From the NCBI RefSeq assembly GCF_019857205.1, contig NZ_JAHWXO010000007.1:1-64000 (forward strand): a stretch of DNA of 64,000 bases. Reading direction: 5' to 3'. The notes beneath the pieces were generated by a model that had not been told where the DNA came from, searched no databases, and saw only the letters and a list, made by a program, of their open reading frames with translations. Source of the stretch: Qipengyuania pacifica (GTDB taxonomy: Bacteria > Pseudomonadota > Alphaproteobacteria > Sphingomonadales > Sphingomonadaceae). The position numbers were made by a program, and so were the translations under genes. Positions 38,891-47,559 of the stretch are shown here, one piece after another (position 1 is the stretch's first letter; each line of letters opens with the position of its first letter).

Positions 38891-39691
38891 ATGGCCAACG
38901 ATGGACTGATGCCTCCACCTCCCCGCAAGCGTCTGCAGTTGCCGAGCGTCACATTATGTGCGGTCAGTTCGACCAACGTGGCCGCCACTGTCGAGGCCAT
39001 GCGTACAAGCATGCAATATGTGGACTTTGCCGAGGCGGTCCTCTGCACCCACGCGACCGATACCGCGCTGGAAGTTGGCGATGCGATCCAAATCGTTCCT
39101 ATAGAGCGGCTGACCTCGGCCAAAGCCTATTCGCACTTCATGCTCACGCAATTGGTCGATCATATCGCCACCGATCATTGCCTAGTGGCGCAATGGGACG
39201 GGCACGTGATCGACTCCGCTCGCTGGCGGGCGGAGTTCCTCTACTACGACTATATCGGTGCCAGCTGGCCGCAGTTCGACGATCGCCACGAGGTCGGCAA
39301 TGGCGGCTTTTCGTTACGCAGTCGTCGCCTGATGGAGGCATGCCGTCAGGACCGCTTTCAGGCCCATCACCCAGAAGACGTGGCGATCTGCCGAACCAAC
39401 CGAGCGGTGTTGGAGCAACAGGGCATGCGCTTTGCCCCTGTCGAACTGGCGGATGCGTTCGCCGCGGAGCGCGCTGGAGATCCGGCAGATAGCTTTGGAT
39501 ATCATGGCGTGTTTCTAATGCCGCGGGTGCTGGGCGTGGAACGATACTGGCGGATCTATTGTGCTCTGGATGAACGGGGCAGCTTGCGACCGGATTTTTG
39601 GCAGTTGCTGCGCGAAGCGAAGGGAGGAAGCCGTGGAGCAGCCCGCGTGCTGCGGATGCTTTTTGAACGGTTATCCGATATTTCCCGGTGA
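38891..39691 (+). CDS. DUF5672-family protein (probable glycosyltransferase-like)
   Basis: This 266-residue soluble protein matches what I know of DUF5672. The pattern includes VTLCAVSSTNVAATVEAM near the start, then LVAQWDGHVI, FLYYDYIGASWPQ, VGNGGFSLRSRRLM, HHPEDVAICR and FGYHGVFL. The DGHV and YDYIGA segments look like the active region of a GT-A-like fold, but no activity has been shown. It follows the GT2 gene by 8 bases, so the two are probably translated from one message. The next 239 bases hold no gene and probably contain the promoter for kpsE. Confidence 0.82.
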   Translation: MANDGLMPPPPRKRLQLPSVTLCAVSSTNVAATVEAMRTSMQYVDFAEAVLCTHATDTALEVGDAIQIVPIERLTSAKAYSHFMLTQLVDHIATDHCLVAQWDGHVIDSARWRAEFLYYDYIGASWPQFDDRHEVGNGGFSLRSRRLMEACRQDRFQAHHPEDVAICRTNRAVLEQQGMRFAPVELADAFAAERAGDPADSFGYHGVFLMPRVLGVERYWRIYCALDERGSLRPDFWQLLREAKGGSRGAARVLRMLFERLSDISR

Positions 39692-39930
39692 GGACTTCCG
39701 CCACTGACGCAAGCCCGAGATTGCAAAAACACGTGTCTTTCATAGAGCATTGCGTTAACGGCGTCGTTTAAAGCGCCTATGGCAAAATCAGAAGTCACCC
39801 ATCCGCTATAGCGCAGAATTCTTTGTGAGAGATCCATCAAGCTATTGCTATCGATCCCTCTTTTGGGCTTAGCCAGCCGAAGTGGACAAGCGCTTTTCGC
39901 TCTACCCGTGATTGAGTTGAATTATTACCA

Positions 39931-41094
39931 ATGCACCATGATCCAGACCTCCAACGCCAAGCTGGCGAAACTGCAACGGAAAACAAGCTCCGTGCCCTTC
40001 TCAAGCGATGGCGCTGGTTTGGCGCATTTGTAGTTCTGCCTTCCCTGCTCGGCACGGTTTATTTCGGCTTCGTTGCTGCCGATATTTACGTCTCGGTATC
40101 CAGCTTCGTCATCAAGGCGCCTGACAAGCAATCGGCGAGCAGCGTCTCGATCGGCAGTATTTTGCAGGGCACTGGTCTCGGTAGCGGACAAGAGCAATCG
40201 AGCGAAATCATCGGCTACCTGCACTCACGCGATGCACTTGCCGACCTTTCCCAGAAGGTGGACGTCCGCGAGGCCTTCTCCTCTGCAGAAGCCGATGTTT
40301 TCAGCGGTTTTCCTCGATTGTGGGCGACAGGATCGTTCGAAGATCTATATGCGTTCTACTTAGGAAAAGTTAGCGCCATGCCAGATCCGGCCAGCGGCCT
40401 CACCCAGTTGAAAGTGGAGGCCTTTACTCCGCAAGAGGCGCAGGCCATCAACCTAGGGCTTCTTGAATTAAGCGAAGATCTGGTCAATCAGCTCAACGAG
40501 AGAGTTAATGCGCAGGCGATTGCAGACGCGGAAGAGCGTGTCGACGAGGCGCAGAAGCGGGTGCGCGATGCACGCATCAGTCTTAGTGGCTATCGTAACA
40601 CCGCACGTATCCTTGACCCACAGCAGGAAGGCATGGGCGTAATGGCGGCGTCCAATGAGTTAATTTCGCAGGAGACCGCCTTGCGAGCGCAGCTCTCGCA
40701 GTTACAGCGCACGGCTCCCAATCACCCGTCGATCCCCGCAATTCGGGAGCGCATCGCGGCGACCCGGCAACAGATCGATTCGCAGACCAGTCGCGCAGTG
40801 GGCACCAGCGACGGCCTCGCCTCCAGACTTTCCGAATACGAAAACCTGCTTGTCGAGCAGGAGTTTGCCACGCAACTTTTGACCGTAGCGAACTCCTCTT
40901 TCGAGCAGGCGCGGGTCGAAGCAGAGCAGCAACAGTACTATCTGGAGCGCGTTGTCGAACCGAACCTTCCCGATGCTCCCATTCTTCCGAACCGCCTGAA
41001 GAGCATTCTGGCGGTAATCTTCGCCTCGCTGTGTGTCTATCTGGTGGGCTGGATGCTGGCCGTTGGCATTCGCGAGCATGCGCCGGAAAGTTAG
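39931..41094 (+). CDS. kpsE: Capsule export inner-membrane protein, KpsE/BexC/CtrB family
   Basis: This 387-residue polysaccharide co-polymerase-like protein links the ABC exporter to the outer-membrane pore. One helix lies near the N-terminus (about 30-52) and one near the C-terminus (about 355-380), with a long periplasmic coiled-coil part between them (EERVDEAQKRVRDARISL... and ETALRAQLSQLQ). The C-terminal PNLPDAPILPNRLKSILAVI is typical of the family. It starts an exporter operon with kpsM 3 bases downstream. Confidence 0.93.
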   Translation: MHHDPDLQRQAGETATENKLRALLKRWRWFGAFVVLPSLLGTVYFGFVAADIYVSVSSFVIKAPDKQSASSVSIGSILQGTGLGSGQEQSSEIIGYLHSRDALADLSQKVDVREAFSSAEADVFSGFPRLWATGSFEDLYAFYLGKVSAMPDPASGLTQLKVEAFTPQEAQAINLGLLELSEDLVNQLNERVNAQAIADAEERVDEAQKRVRDARISLSGYRNTARILDPQQEGMGVMAASNELISQETALRAQLSQLQRTAPNHPSIPAIRERIAATRQQIDSQTSRAVGTSDGLASRLSEYENLLVEQEFATQLLTVANSSFEQARVEAEQQQYYLERVVEPNLPDAPILPNRLKSILAVIFASLCVYLVGWMLAVGIREHAPES

Positions 41095-41097
41095 GCA

Positions 41098-41880
41098 ATG
41101 AAGAGCTTCTCTCAGGGCCTTCGTGTACAGGTTAAGGTCATTAAGGCTTTAATTGTCCGCGAGCTTGTTACCCGGTTTGGACGCGACAATATCGGTTTCT
41201 TATGGATCGTGGCCGAACCTCTACTATTTGCCGGGTTGGTTGGCTTCGTATGGACCTTTATCCGCGGTGTCGACAAGGGAGGTATCAGCGTGGTTGCCTT
41301 CGTTGTGACTGGATATATCCCATTGACCTTTCTGCGACATTCTTTTGGACGGTCGGCCAAAATCTTTCAGAGCAACAGCGCCTTGCTTTATCACCGTCAG
41401 GTCAAAATACTTGATTTCATATTGGTGCGCGTAACGATCGAAGCAATCGGGGCCATGACTGCGTACATCTTCGCAGGCACGGTACTGTATTTCTTCGGAA
41501 GTTTCCCAATTCCAGCGAATGTAGGCTCGCTCATTTTGGGCTGGTTTGTCTATGTATTCTTCGTAATGTCCATTTCGACAGCGCTGGCTCCTTTGTCGGA
41601 AATGTCGGAAGTGATAGAGAAACTGGTCCCGGTCAGCGTCTACATTGCTATTCCGTTCTCAGGAGTGTTCAACTTGGCGGAATGGTTGACGCCGACAATG
41701 CGCGAAGTGCTGATGTGGTCACCAATGGCGTCGGGAATGGAACTGATGCGCTATGGCGTGTTCGGCGACTTGATTACCCCCTATTATGATTTGTCCAAGG
41801 CCTTTGGCGTCTCACTTGTCCTCTTGCTGGTCGGGCTTACCTTGTGCCGACGTGTGAGGCGCATGATTACCGTATCATGA
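41098..41880 (+). CDS. kpsM: Capsule ABC-transporter permease, KpsM/CtrC type
   Basis: This 260-residue ABC-2 type permease has about six membrane helices and forms the channel for lipid-linked polysaccharide. The N-terminal VIKALIVRELVTRFGRDNIGFLWIVAEPLL is the family signature. SPMASGMELMRYGVFG near the C-terminus is also conserved. The end of the gene overlaps the kpsT start by 4 bases (ATGA). A- and T-rich codons are more frequent here than in the housekeeping genes to the left. Confidence 0.95.
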   Translation: MKSFSQGLRVQVKVIKALIVRELVTRFGRDNIGFLWIVAEPLLFAGLVGFVWTFIRGVDKGGISVVAFVVTGYIPLTFLRHSFGRSAKIFQSNSALLYHRQVKILDFILVRVTIEAIGAMTAYIFAGTVLYFFGSFPIPANVGSLILGWFVYVFFVMSISTALAPLSEMSEVIEKLVPVSVYIAIPFSGVFNLAEWLTPTMREVLMWSPMASGMELMRYGVFGDLITPYYDLSKAFGVSLVLLLVGLTLCRRVRRMITVS

Positions 41881-42524
41881 TCATTTGCAGCGATATCTAT
41901 AAAGAATACCATGTCGGAAAGGTTACGAAGTCGGTACTTTGCGGCGTCGATTTCAGCATCAACCCCCGGGAAAGAATCGGCCTCTTGGGCCGCAATGGTG
42001 CCGGGAAGTCGACGTTGATCCGATTGATCGGGGGCGTGGAGATGCCAACCTCAGGCAAGATCACCCGAAAGATGAGCTGTTCGTGGCCGCTGGGGTTTTC
42101 AGGAGGTTTCCAAGGTAGCCTAACGGGATACGACAACGCCCGTTTCATCGCTCGCATCTATGACAAGCCCTACTCCGAAATGCGTGCTTTCGTGGAAGAA
42201 TTTACCGAACTCGGCGTCAACCTACATATGCCCGTGAAACAATACTCATCCGGCATGCGTGCGCGGCTCGCCTTTGCGCTGTCCCTTGCCATTGAGTTTG
42301 AATGCTACCTGATCGACGAAGTGATCATGGTCGGCGACAAGAATTTCCGCGAAAAGTGCAAGAAGCACTTCTTCGAAGGTCGCCGCGATCGCGCGCTCTT
42401 GCTTGCATCTCATAGTCTGCCGACGGTCCGGCAATATTGCAACCGCGCCATCGTGCTGGATAACGGGGTGGCGCAGATGTACGAAGATGTGAACGAAGCG
42501 ATTGCGGTGTATGAGGCGCTTTAA
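41877..42524 (+). CDS. kpsT: Capsule ABC-transporter ATPase, KpsT type
   Basis: This 215-residue ATP-binding protein powers polysaccharide export. Walker A is GRNGAGKST (38-46); the signature is YSSGMRARLAFAL; Walker B is CYLIDEVIMVGD. The length equals that of E. coli KpsT and lacks the C-terminal carbohydrate-binding domain of Wzt, so the exporter is of the capsule type that does not recognise a chain terminator. It overlaps kpsM as ATGA. Confidence 0.96.
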   Translation: MIICSDIYKEYHVGKVTKSVLCGVDFSINPRERIGLLGRNGAGKSTLIRLIGGVEMPTSGKITRKMSCSWPLGFSGGFQGSLTGYDNARFIARIYDKPYSEMRAFVEEFTELGVNLHMPVKQYSSGMRARLAFALSLAIEFECYLIDEVIMVGDKNFREKCKKHFFEGRRDRALLLASHSLPTVRQYCNRAIVLDNGVAQMYEDVNEAIAVYEAL

Positions 42525-42596
42525 AGTGTCTGCGCGCTTACCGAGACCGATTGGCCCCATACTTCGAGTGACCCAGTTCGCTCTGCGAGGGCGCCC

Positions 42597-43013
42597 ATGA
42601 GCAGTGACAGCGATCGGTTCGACCTGAGCGTTCAGCGCTTGCTGAGGCGCGAAATCAGGGATCTGCATCGCCGCCATGACATTGAGATAGCGCTCGTGCA
42701 CGCGTCATACCGGATGCAGTTACAGGACCCAGGGAGTAGCCAGCCCGCGATTAAATCCCAAGTTCGCATGGTGGCAGACAGCCCGTTGTTCGACTGGCGA
42801 TGGTTTGCAGACAGATATTCTTTAACCTTGCCGGATAGCATGGCCGCGGCAGAATATTACGTTCGAGCCGGGGCTTTTGATGGGTTAGATCCGAGTGCAG
42901 ATTTCGAAACCATGGCCTATTATCTTGCAAATCCCGATGTCGCGAAAGCTGGCTGGCCGGCGCTGGTTCATTACCTCCACATTGGGAAAGCAGATTGTCG
43001 TCCGCTGACCTAA
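42597..43013 (+). CDS. Small protein with YPDV/HYL-type repeat pair
   Basis: This 138-residue protein of unknown function has a charged helical N-terminus (RLLRREIRDLHRRHDIEIAL) and then two copies of a repeat: SPLFDWRWFADRY...AAAEYYVRAGAFDGLDPS and ADFETMAYYLANPDVAKAG...ALVHYLHIGKADCRP (about 62-136). The same repeat pair occurs in the next gene and in the coiled-coil protein at 45774-46736. No signal or membrane helix is visible. It lies between kpsT and a large glycosyltransferase, 11 bases before the latter's ATG. Confidence 0.75.
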   Translation: MSSDSDRFDLSVQRLLRREIRDLHRRHDIEIALVHASYRMQLQDPGSSQPAIKSQVRMVADSPLFDWRWFADRYSLTLPDSMAAAEYYVRAGAFDGLDPSADFETMAYYLANPDVAKAGWPALVHYLHIGKADCRPLT

Positions 43014-43024
43014 CGTCACTCGAG

Positions 43025-45754
43025 ATGCCCAGGGCAAGCGCAAGTTCAGTCGCAAGATCAGGCGAAGACAGTCGAGTTCAGGCATTCGCCTGGCTGCAAT
43101 CCAGTGACAAAGCCGGGGCCGCAGTTCACGCCTTAGAGCTGGACCGGTGGCTATGGCGAGGTTTGCCGGATCGCGTTCTTCCCCGTCTCCAGCAGCTACT
43201 CCACAAAGGGTCCCCCGCGGAGAGGGCCGGAGCAGCTTGGGTTCTGGCTCGCTGGTTTGCCAGCCAGCAGCATTGGGATCGTGCTTACGAAGCGATATTG
43301 GCCTATTCCAAGCTTCAACGAAGTGTTCCTGAACTGGCGCATCCCGGACCATACCTTCTGGGGGTCGAAGCGTGCCTTGCCATAGGCGATATCAAGAACG
43401 CGCAGACTTTCATTGACTTCGCGAGCACGCTCTTCGGGACCAGTCCGGACCTCGCTCTGGCAAGGTTCTCGCTGGCAATCCTCGAAAAGCAGCCGCGCGA
43501 AACGCTGTCTGAAATCTTGGCGCAGGTCTATCAAGACAGCGGGTTGATGCCGTTAAGTCTGGCCGCCGGAACTGCTCCGGTGTTTGATCGGCTGACATCG
43601 CACACAGCACCTGAACCTGCAACAAGCTCAGAACTGGTCAGCGTGATCGTGCCGGTCTTCAATGCTGCCGATTTGCTGCCCTCCGCCGTCCACTCACTGC
43701 TGGCTCAAAGCTGGTTGTCCATGGAAGTGCTGCTGGTCAATGACGGGTCGACTGACAACAGTTTGGAAGTGGCTCAGGCCCTTGCCACTCAGGATGCACG
43801 CGTCAGGGTGATAGAGCTCGGCCGCAACCGGGGCGCCTATGCAGCCCGTAACGCAGGCATGGCCGAAGCGCGCGGGACTTTCATAACTGTCCATGACTCG
43901 GACGACTGGTCTCATCCGCAAAAAATCGAGATGCAGGCAAGTACACTGCTGGAAGACGAGGCACTCAAGGCTTCGGTCTCGCACTGGGCCCGCGCGAGCA
44001 ACAACTTGGAGTTCACACGCTGGCGCATCGAAGACGGCTGGACCCATCGTAACGTTTCTTCGCTGATGCTCCGCGCCGAGCTGCGCGAAAAGCTCGGCTA
44101 TTGGGATCGTGTCCGCGTGAACGCGGACTCCGAATACTATTACCGCATTCTCAGTGCTTTTGGCCCGCGCGCTATCCGTGAGGTTTGCCCTGGCATTCCG
44201 CTAGCGTTCGGACGAACTACGCCGGAATCTCTGACGAGTACAAGCGCAACGCATCTGCGAACCCAGTTCAGGGGCGTGCGGAACGATTACATGGAAGCCG
44301 CGCATCACTGGCACAGCATGGCCAAGCGCCCTGCCGATCTGCTTCTCGAACAGAAACCCACGCGGCGCCCGTTCCGTGTCCCTTCGGAAATCGCCTTAGG
44401 AGACCAGGAAGGACCGGCTACCGACTTCGACCTTCTCGGAACGTCTGCCCTGCTAAACGACGATTGGTATGCGCTGGCCTATCCCGATGTCTTGCAGGCA
44501 GGTATTGGCGCTGGCCGCCACTATCTTGCCGCCGGGGCTGCGGAGGATCGCGATCCCGGCCCGCTGTTCAGCACCAGCGCATATCGCAAGGCACACGCGC
44601 TTGGCCCGAATGACAATCCTCTACTGCACTACCTGTGCCAGGGCCAAGACAACGGCGCCTCGGCTCTGCCGACTTTCGAAGGCAGACCCGCCGAAGGCTT
44701 CGGGCATCGCGGACGCATATTGCTGTTCGCCCATACGTCAGGGAAAACCCTGTTCGGGGCGGAGCGCAGCTTCCTAGACATGGTCGAACGCGTGGCTCGT
44801 GATGGCTTCGTCCCTGTTGTGGTGCTGCCTTCGCTGAATAACCCTGAGTACCTTGCGCAGCTGCTTGAGATATCGAACGCCGTAGAAGTTCTGCCGCAAC
44901 GCTGGCGCCACGGCCTTCACCCGGCAGACGAAGAAACAGTCGAAGCGATCCGGAGATTAATCCGCAAACACCGGCCATGCGAAATGCATGTGAACACCCT
45001 CATGCAAGAGGCCCCACTGCTTGCAGCGCGCGCCGAGGGCCTTCCGAGCGTCATGTATGTGCGGGAAATGCCTGCAGAAGACTTTGCCTTGTGTCGCACC
45101 CTGAGCATCGGGCCAGAGACCTTGCGGCAAACCCTTCTGGACCAGGCTGATCGCTTCATCATGCCGTCACAGGTGGTGAGCGACTGGCTGCAGTGCCCTG
45201 AAAGAAGCACCGTTCGCCCGAATGCGGTAGACGAAAGGCTGTTCGATCTGCCGTTTACTCCTTCCAGAATACTGAAGGTTGGCCTGGTCAGCAGCAACAT
45301 AACCAAGAAGGGGATTGGCGACTTCGCGGAAGTGGCGCGGATGGTTGCCACCATGGGGCCTGCCGTTCGGTTCCTTCTGATCGGCCCACAATCGCCAGAT
45401 CTGCAGTTCCTTAAGCCTCTGCCTCACAACCTTGAGATTTGCGACTACGCTGCCACTCCGTTGGACGCGATGGCTCAGGTGGACGTGATCGCAAGCCTAT
45501 CGCACTTCGCCGAAAGCTTCGGACGGACCGTGGTGGAGGCGATGGCAGCTGGCCGCCCCGTTGTCTGCTATGATCGAGGTGCTCCCCCCTCTCTGGTGAT
45601 CGACGGCGAGACTGGTATTGTGGCCCCTGCTGACTGCGTGGCGAGCGTTGCCGATGTGGTGCTGGCGCTAGATGTGGCGAGGCGCCAATTGCACAGGATG
45701 AGCCGAACTGCCCGCCAGCGCGCCCGCGCAATCCAAGAGCAAGCGCTGTCATGA
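43025..45754 (+). CDS. Two-domain glycosyltransferase (GT2 + GT4) with central YPDV/HYL repeats
   Basis: This 909-residue protein has four parts. A helical, possibly TPR-like N-terminus covers 1-195. A GT2 domain (about 204-430) shows SVIVPVFNAADLL, LLVNDGSTDNS and TVHDSDDWSHP, where DSD is the metal motif. A repeat pair follows (about 470-560; WYALAYPDVLQAG, then LLHYLCQGQDNG). A GT4 domain (about 562-905) shows ESFGRTVVEAMAAGRPVV, with the two catalytic glutamates. It may add two sugars in succession. The ATG at 43025 was chosen; a TTG at 42995 would extend it by 10 residues into the previous gene. Confidence 0.87.
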   Translation: MPRASASSVARSGEDSRVQAFAWLQSSDKAGAAVHALELDRWLWRGLPDRVLPRLQQLLHKGSPAERAGAAWVLARWFASQQHWDRAYEAILAYSKLQRSVPELAHPGPYLLGVEACLAIGDIKNAQTFIDFASTLFGTSPDLALARFSLAILEKQPRETLSEILAQVYQDSGLMPLSLAAGTAPVFDRLTSHTAPEPATSSELVSVIVPVFNAADLLPSAVHSLLAQSWLSMEVLLVNDGSTDNSLEVAQALATQDARVRVIELGRNRGAYAARNAGMAEARGTFITVHDSDDWSHPQKIEMQASTLLEDEALKASVSHWARASNNLEFTRWRIEDGWTHRNVSSLMLRAELREKLGYWDRVRVNADSEYYYRILSAFGPRAIREVCPGIPLAFGRTTPESLTSTSATHLRTQFRGVRNDYMEAAHHWHSMAKRPADLLLEQKPTRRPFRVPSEIALGDQEGPATDFDLLGTSALLNDDWYALAYPDVLQAGIGAGRHYLAAGAAEDRDPGPLFSTSAYRKAHALGPNDNPLLHYLCQGQDNGASALPTFEGRPAEGFGHRGRILLFAHTSGKTLFGAERSFLDMVERVARDGFVPVVVLPSLNNPEYLAQLLEISNAVEVLPQRWRHGLHPADEETVEAIRRLIRKHRPCEMHVNTLMQEAPLLAARAEGLPSVMYVREMPAEDFALCRTLSIGPETLRQTLLDQADRFIMPSQVVSDWLQCPERSTVRPNAVDERLFDLPFTPSRILKVGLVSSNITKKGIGDFAEVARMVATMGPAVRFLLIGPQSPDLQFLKPLPHNLEICDYAATPLDAMAQVDVIASLSHFAESFGRTVVEAMAAGRPVVCYDRGAPPSLVIDGETGIVAPADCVASVADVVLALDVARRQLHRMSRTARQRARAIQEQALS

Positions 45755-45773
45755 GCCGGCAATGAAGGGAAGT

Positions 45774-46736
45774 TTACGAGTCTTCGCCCACCTTGAATGC
45801 AAGCCGACCCTCGGATCGGCCATTACGCAGATAGTGTAGTAGAGCCGGTGCTCCGGCTTCGGTCACATCGGGGTACTTCTGATGATACTTGAAAGCGCTG
45901 AAAGCCGGGCCAGGGTCTCGCAACTCATATGCGCCATGCAACACGAAATGGCGCAATGGATCACCGCCGCTTTGCGCGACATCGGGATAGTTTTCGCAAT
46001 ACCACCCGGCTTCGAACAAGCCGCTTTGCGCAACCATCGCGATCTCGCTGGCCACTGCCTTCTCTGCGCGTCTGCGTGCCTTTGAATAGAACGGCTTGGT
46101 TATTGCCCGGTGCAGCCTTTCCTTGGTTGGCGTCAGTGTGCTAATTATATGGTTACGCAGCGCAACATACTCATGCTGCGCCGTCACTCTAGTCAACTGG
46201 ACTTCTTTGCGCGTAATGGCATGGCCAAGTTCGGCGATGTCCGCCAATCGGTTCAGGTAGCGATCTTCAAGGTCGGCGTGTTGCGTCGATTTATTGCGCA
46301 ACTCTTCGCGCTCGGCAGCCAGAGCAACTTCGAATTTCTCTCGCTCCTCAGTTAAGTTGGAAGCCATCAAAACGAACTGGTCGCGTTCTTTCTCTAAATT
46401 GGCGCACTCTTTCTTTAGATCGCCGCACTCTTTCTCTAGATTGCCGTGCGCTTTCTCTAGATTAGAAATTTTTAGTTTATTGGCATCACGCTCATTTTGC
46501 AACTCAGCTTCGAGATCAGCCAGCCTGCTGCTCACGTCGAACATTCTCGATTTAAGTGTATCCAGTTTACGAAATGCACTCGCTTCGGATTCACGCGACT
46601 TTGCTATTTCTTTCCGCGCGAATTCAAGGTCATCACCAATTCTTTCGTCTTTCGCCTGTGGGTCGACCTGACGATCTTTCGTTTCCTCAGCGATTTGTGG
46701 CATTTCGCTATCGTTATTTGACGTAGGGGTGCTCAT
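45774..46736 (-). CDS. Coiled-coil protein with C-terminal YPDV/HYL repeats
   Basis: This 320-residue protein has no signal peptide or membrane helix. An acidic N-terminus (1-35) leads into a long coiled coil (about 36-185) with heptads such as NLEKAHGNLEKECGDLKKE. A basic stretch (205-228) follows, and then the same repeat pair as its neighbours: GLFEAGWYCENYPDVAQSGGDP (about 239-260) and KYHQKYPDVTEAG...LLHYLRNGRSEGR (284-311). Function is unknown. The layout suggests a scaffold that brings the repeat domain, perhaps with glycosyltransferases, into an oligomer. It converges with the GT2-GT4 gene, 19 bases from its stop. Confidence 0.8.
   Translation of the reverse strand: MSTPTSNNDSEMPQIAEETKDRQVDPQAKDERIGDDLEFARKEIAKSRESEASAFRKLDTLKSRMFDVSSRLADLEAELQNERDANKLKISNLEKAHGNLEKECGDLKKECANLEKERDQFVLMASNLTEEREKFEVALAAEREELRNKSTQHADLEDRYLNRLADIAELGHAITRKEVQLTRVTAQHEYVALRNHIISTLTPTKERLHRAITKPFYSKARRRAEKAVASEIAMVAQSGLFEAGWYCENYPDVAQSGGDPLRHFVLHGAYELRDPGPAFSAFKYHQKYPDVTEAGAPALLHYLRNGRSEGRLAFKVGEDS
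46392..46464. repeat. Imperfect 21-bp tandem repeat in the coiled-coil gene
   Basis: Three units of 21 bases and part of a fourth start at 46392, 46413, 46434 and 46455, each of the type CTCTAGATTGCCGCACTCTTT. Twenty-one bases equal one heptad (NLEKECG), so copy-number change would lengthen or shorten the coiled coil in whole heptads without shifting the frame. Confidence 0.85.
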
Positions 46737-46875
46737 ATTCTGAACTGGCTCGCTATTCTCTATTTAACGACTATTGCATTCAAGCCGAATTCGGCATGCA
46801 ATTATTCGAACATTTATAGCGGCAAATCCACGCAAATGCCAAAAACTGGAGAAAGGGCATCACTGTTTATCTCCC

Positions 46876-47514
46876 TTATGTCCTAAGGTCTTTTTTCTTG
46901 CGCATTTCTGGCACGCGATACGCCTTCTCACCCTCCCCATGTATCGTTCCCTGAAAATACTGCTCTATCAAAAAACCGATATCATCGGGAGAGTAGTTAT
47001 CTGGCTTCACACGAAATTCAGCCATCCGACCAATCATCTGCCACGGCTTGATGACACGTTCCACGAGCCGATACTTATCTCGCACACCGTAGTCGTCAAA
47101 CATCACCCTCACACTTTTCTTGGTACGCAGGATAACGGTCGCGAGGCAAGCGGTGCGGAACCGACCATCGATAAGGACGACGTCCGGTTGCCTGAACCAA
47201 GGCTCGTCCCATACCGAATTGGGGTACCGATGAAAGTTCCGCCAGTTTGCTGCATTGAGCGGGCGACCCCAAGGGCCGGTCTCACCAATATCCACGTGTT
47301 GCAGGATGGCCGTCGATTGCGCGTCTGCCAGTTCGCGCCTTAGCGACCGGGTCCACTCGAGATCAGATTCAACGCTCATGACCAATTTGTCGGGCATTTG
47401 CGCCGCAAGATGCGTCGATCCTCCTGCCCCATATTCCAAGATAACCCGGGCCTTGCGGTATAACATCCGAAGAAATGCAGTCTCCGCTTCCGGCATGTAG
47501 GGTGCCGAACTCAC
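46876..47514 (-). CDS. Class I SAM-dependent methyltransferase-like protein
   Basis: This protein of about 212 residues has a glycine-rich motif VILEYGAGGSTHLAA near the N-terminus, followed by an acidic strand end (LVMSVESD) and DVVLIDGRFRTACLATVI, a pattern of class I methyltransferases. The C-terminal third (RVKPDNYSPDDIGFLIEQYF) is not recognised. It may O-methylate a sugar of the polysaccharide. Start is uncertain: the GTG at 47514 has GGGGGA about 7 bases upstream, an ATG at 47496 is also possible, and a TTG at 47529 is least likely. DNA around it is AT-richer than the left part of the window. Confidence 0.72.
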   Translation of the reverse strand: MSSAPYMPEAETAFLRMLYRKARVILEYGAGGSTHLAAQMPDKLVMSVESDLEWTRSLRRELADAQSTAILQHVDIGETGPWGRPLNAANWRNFHRYPNSVWDEPWFRQPDVVLIDGRFRTACLATVILRTKKSVRVMFDDYGVRDKYRLVERVIKPWQMIGRMAEFRVKPDNYSPDDIGFLIEQYFQGTIHGEGEKAYRVPEMRKKKDLRT

Positions 47515-47559
47515 GTGTGTCCCCCGCAAGAGAGGAAAAGAAGTACCGACCTATATGGC

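Noticed and set aside
46392-46464. Possible CRISPR-like array
   Set aside because: Units are contiguous 21-mers without spacers and stay in frame inside a coiled-coil gene.
46774-47343. Plus-strand open frame of 189 codons opposite the methyltransferase gene
   Set aside because: The minus-strand product has a methyltransferase motif (LEYGAGGST); the plus frame has no recognisable feature.
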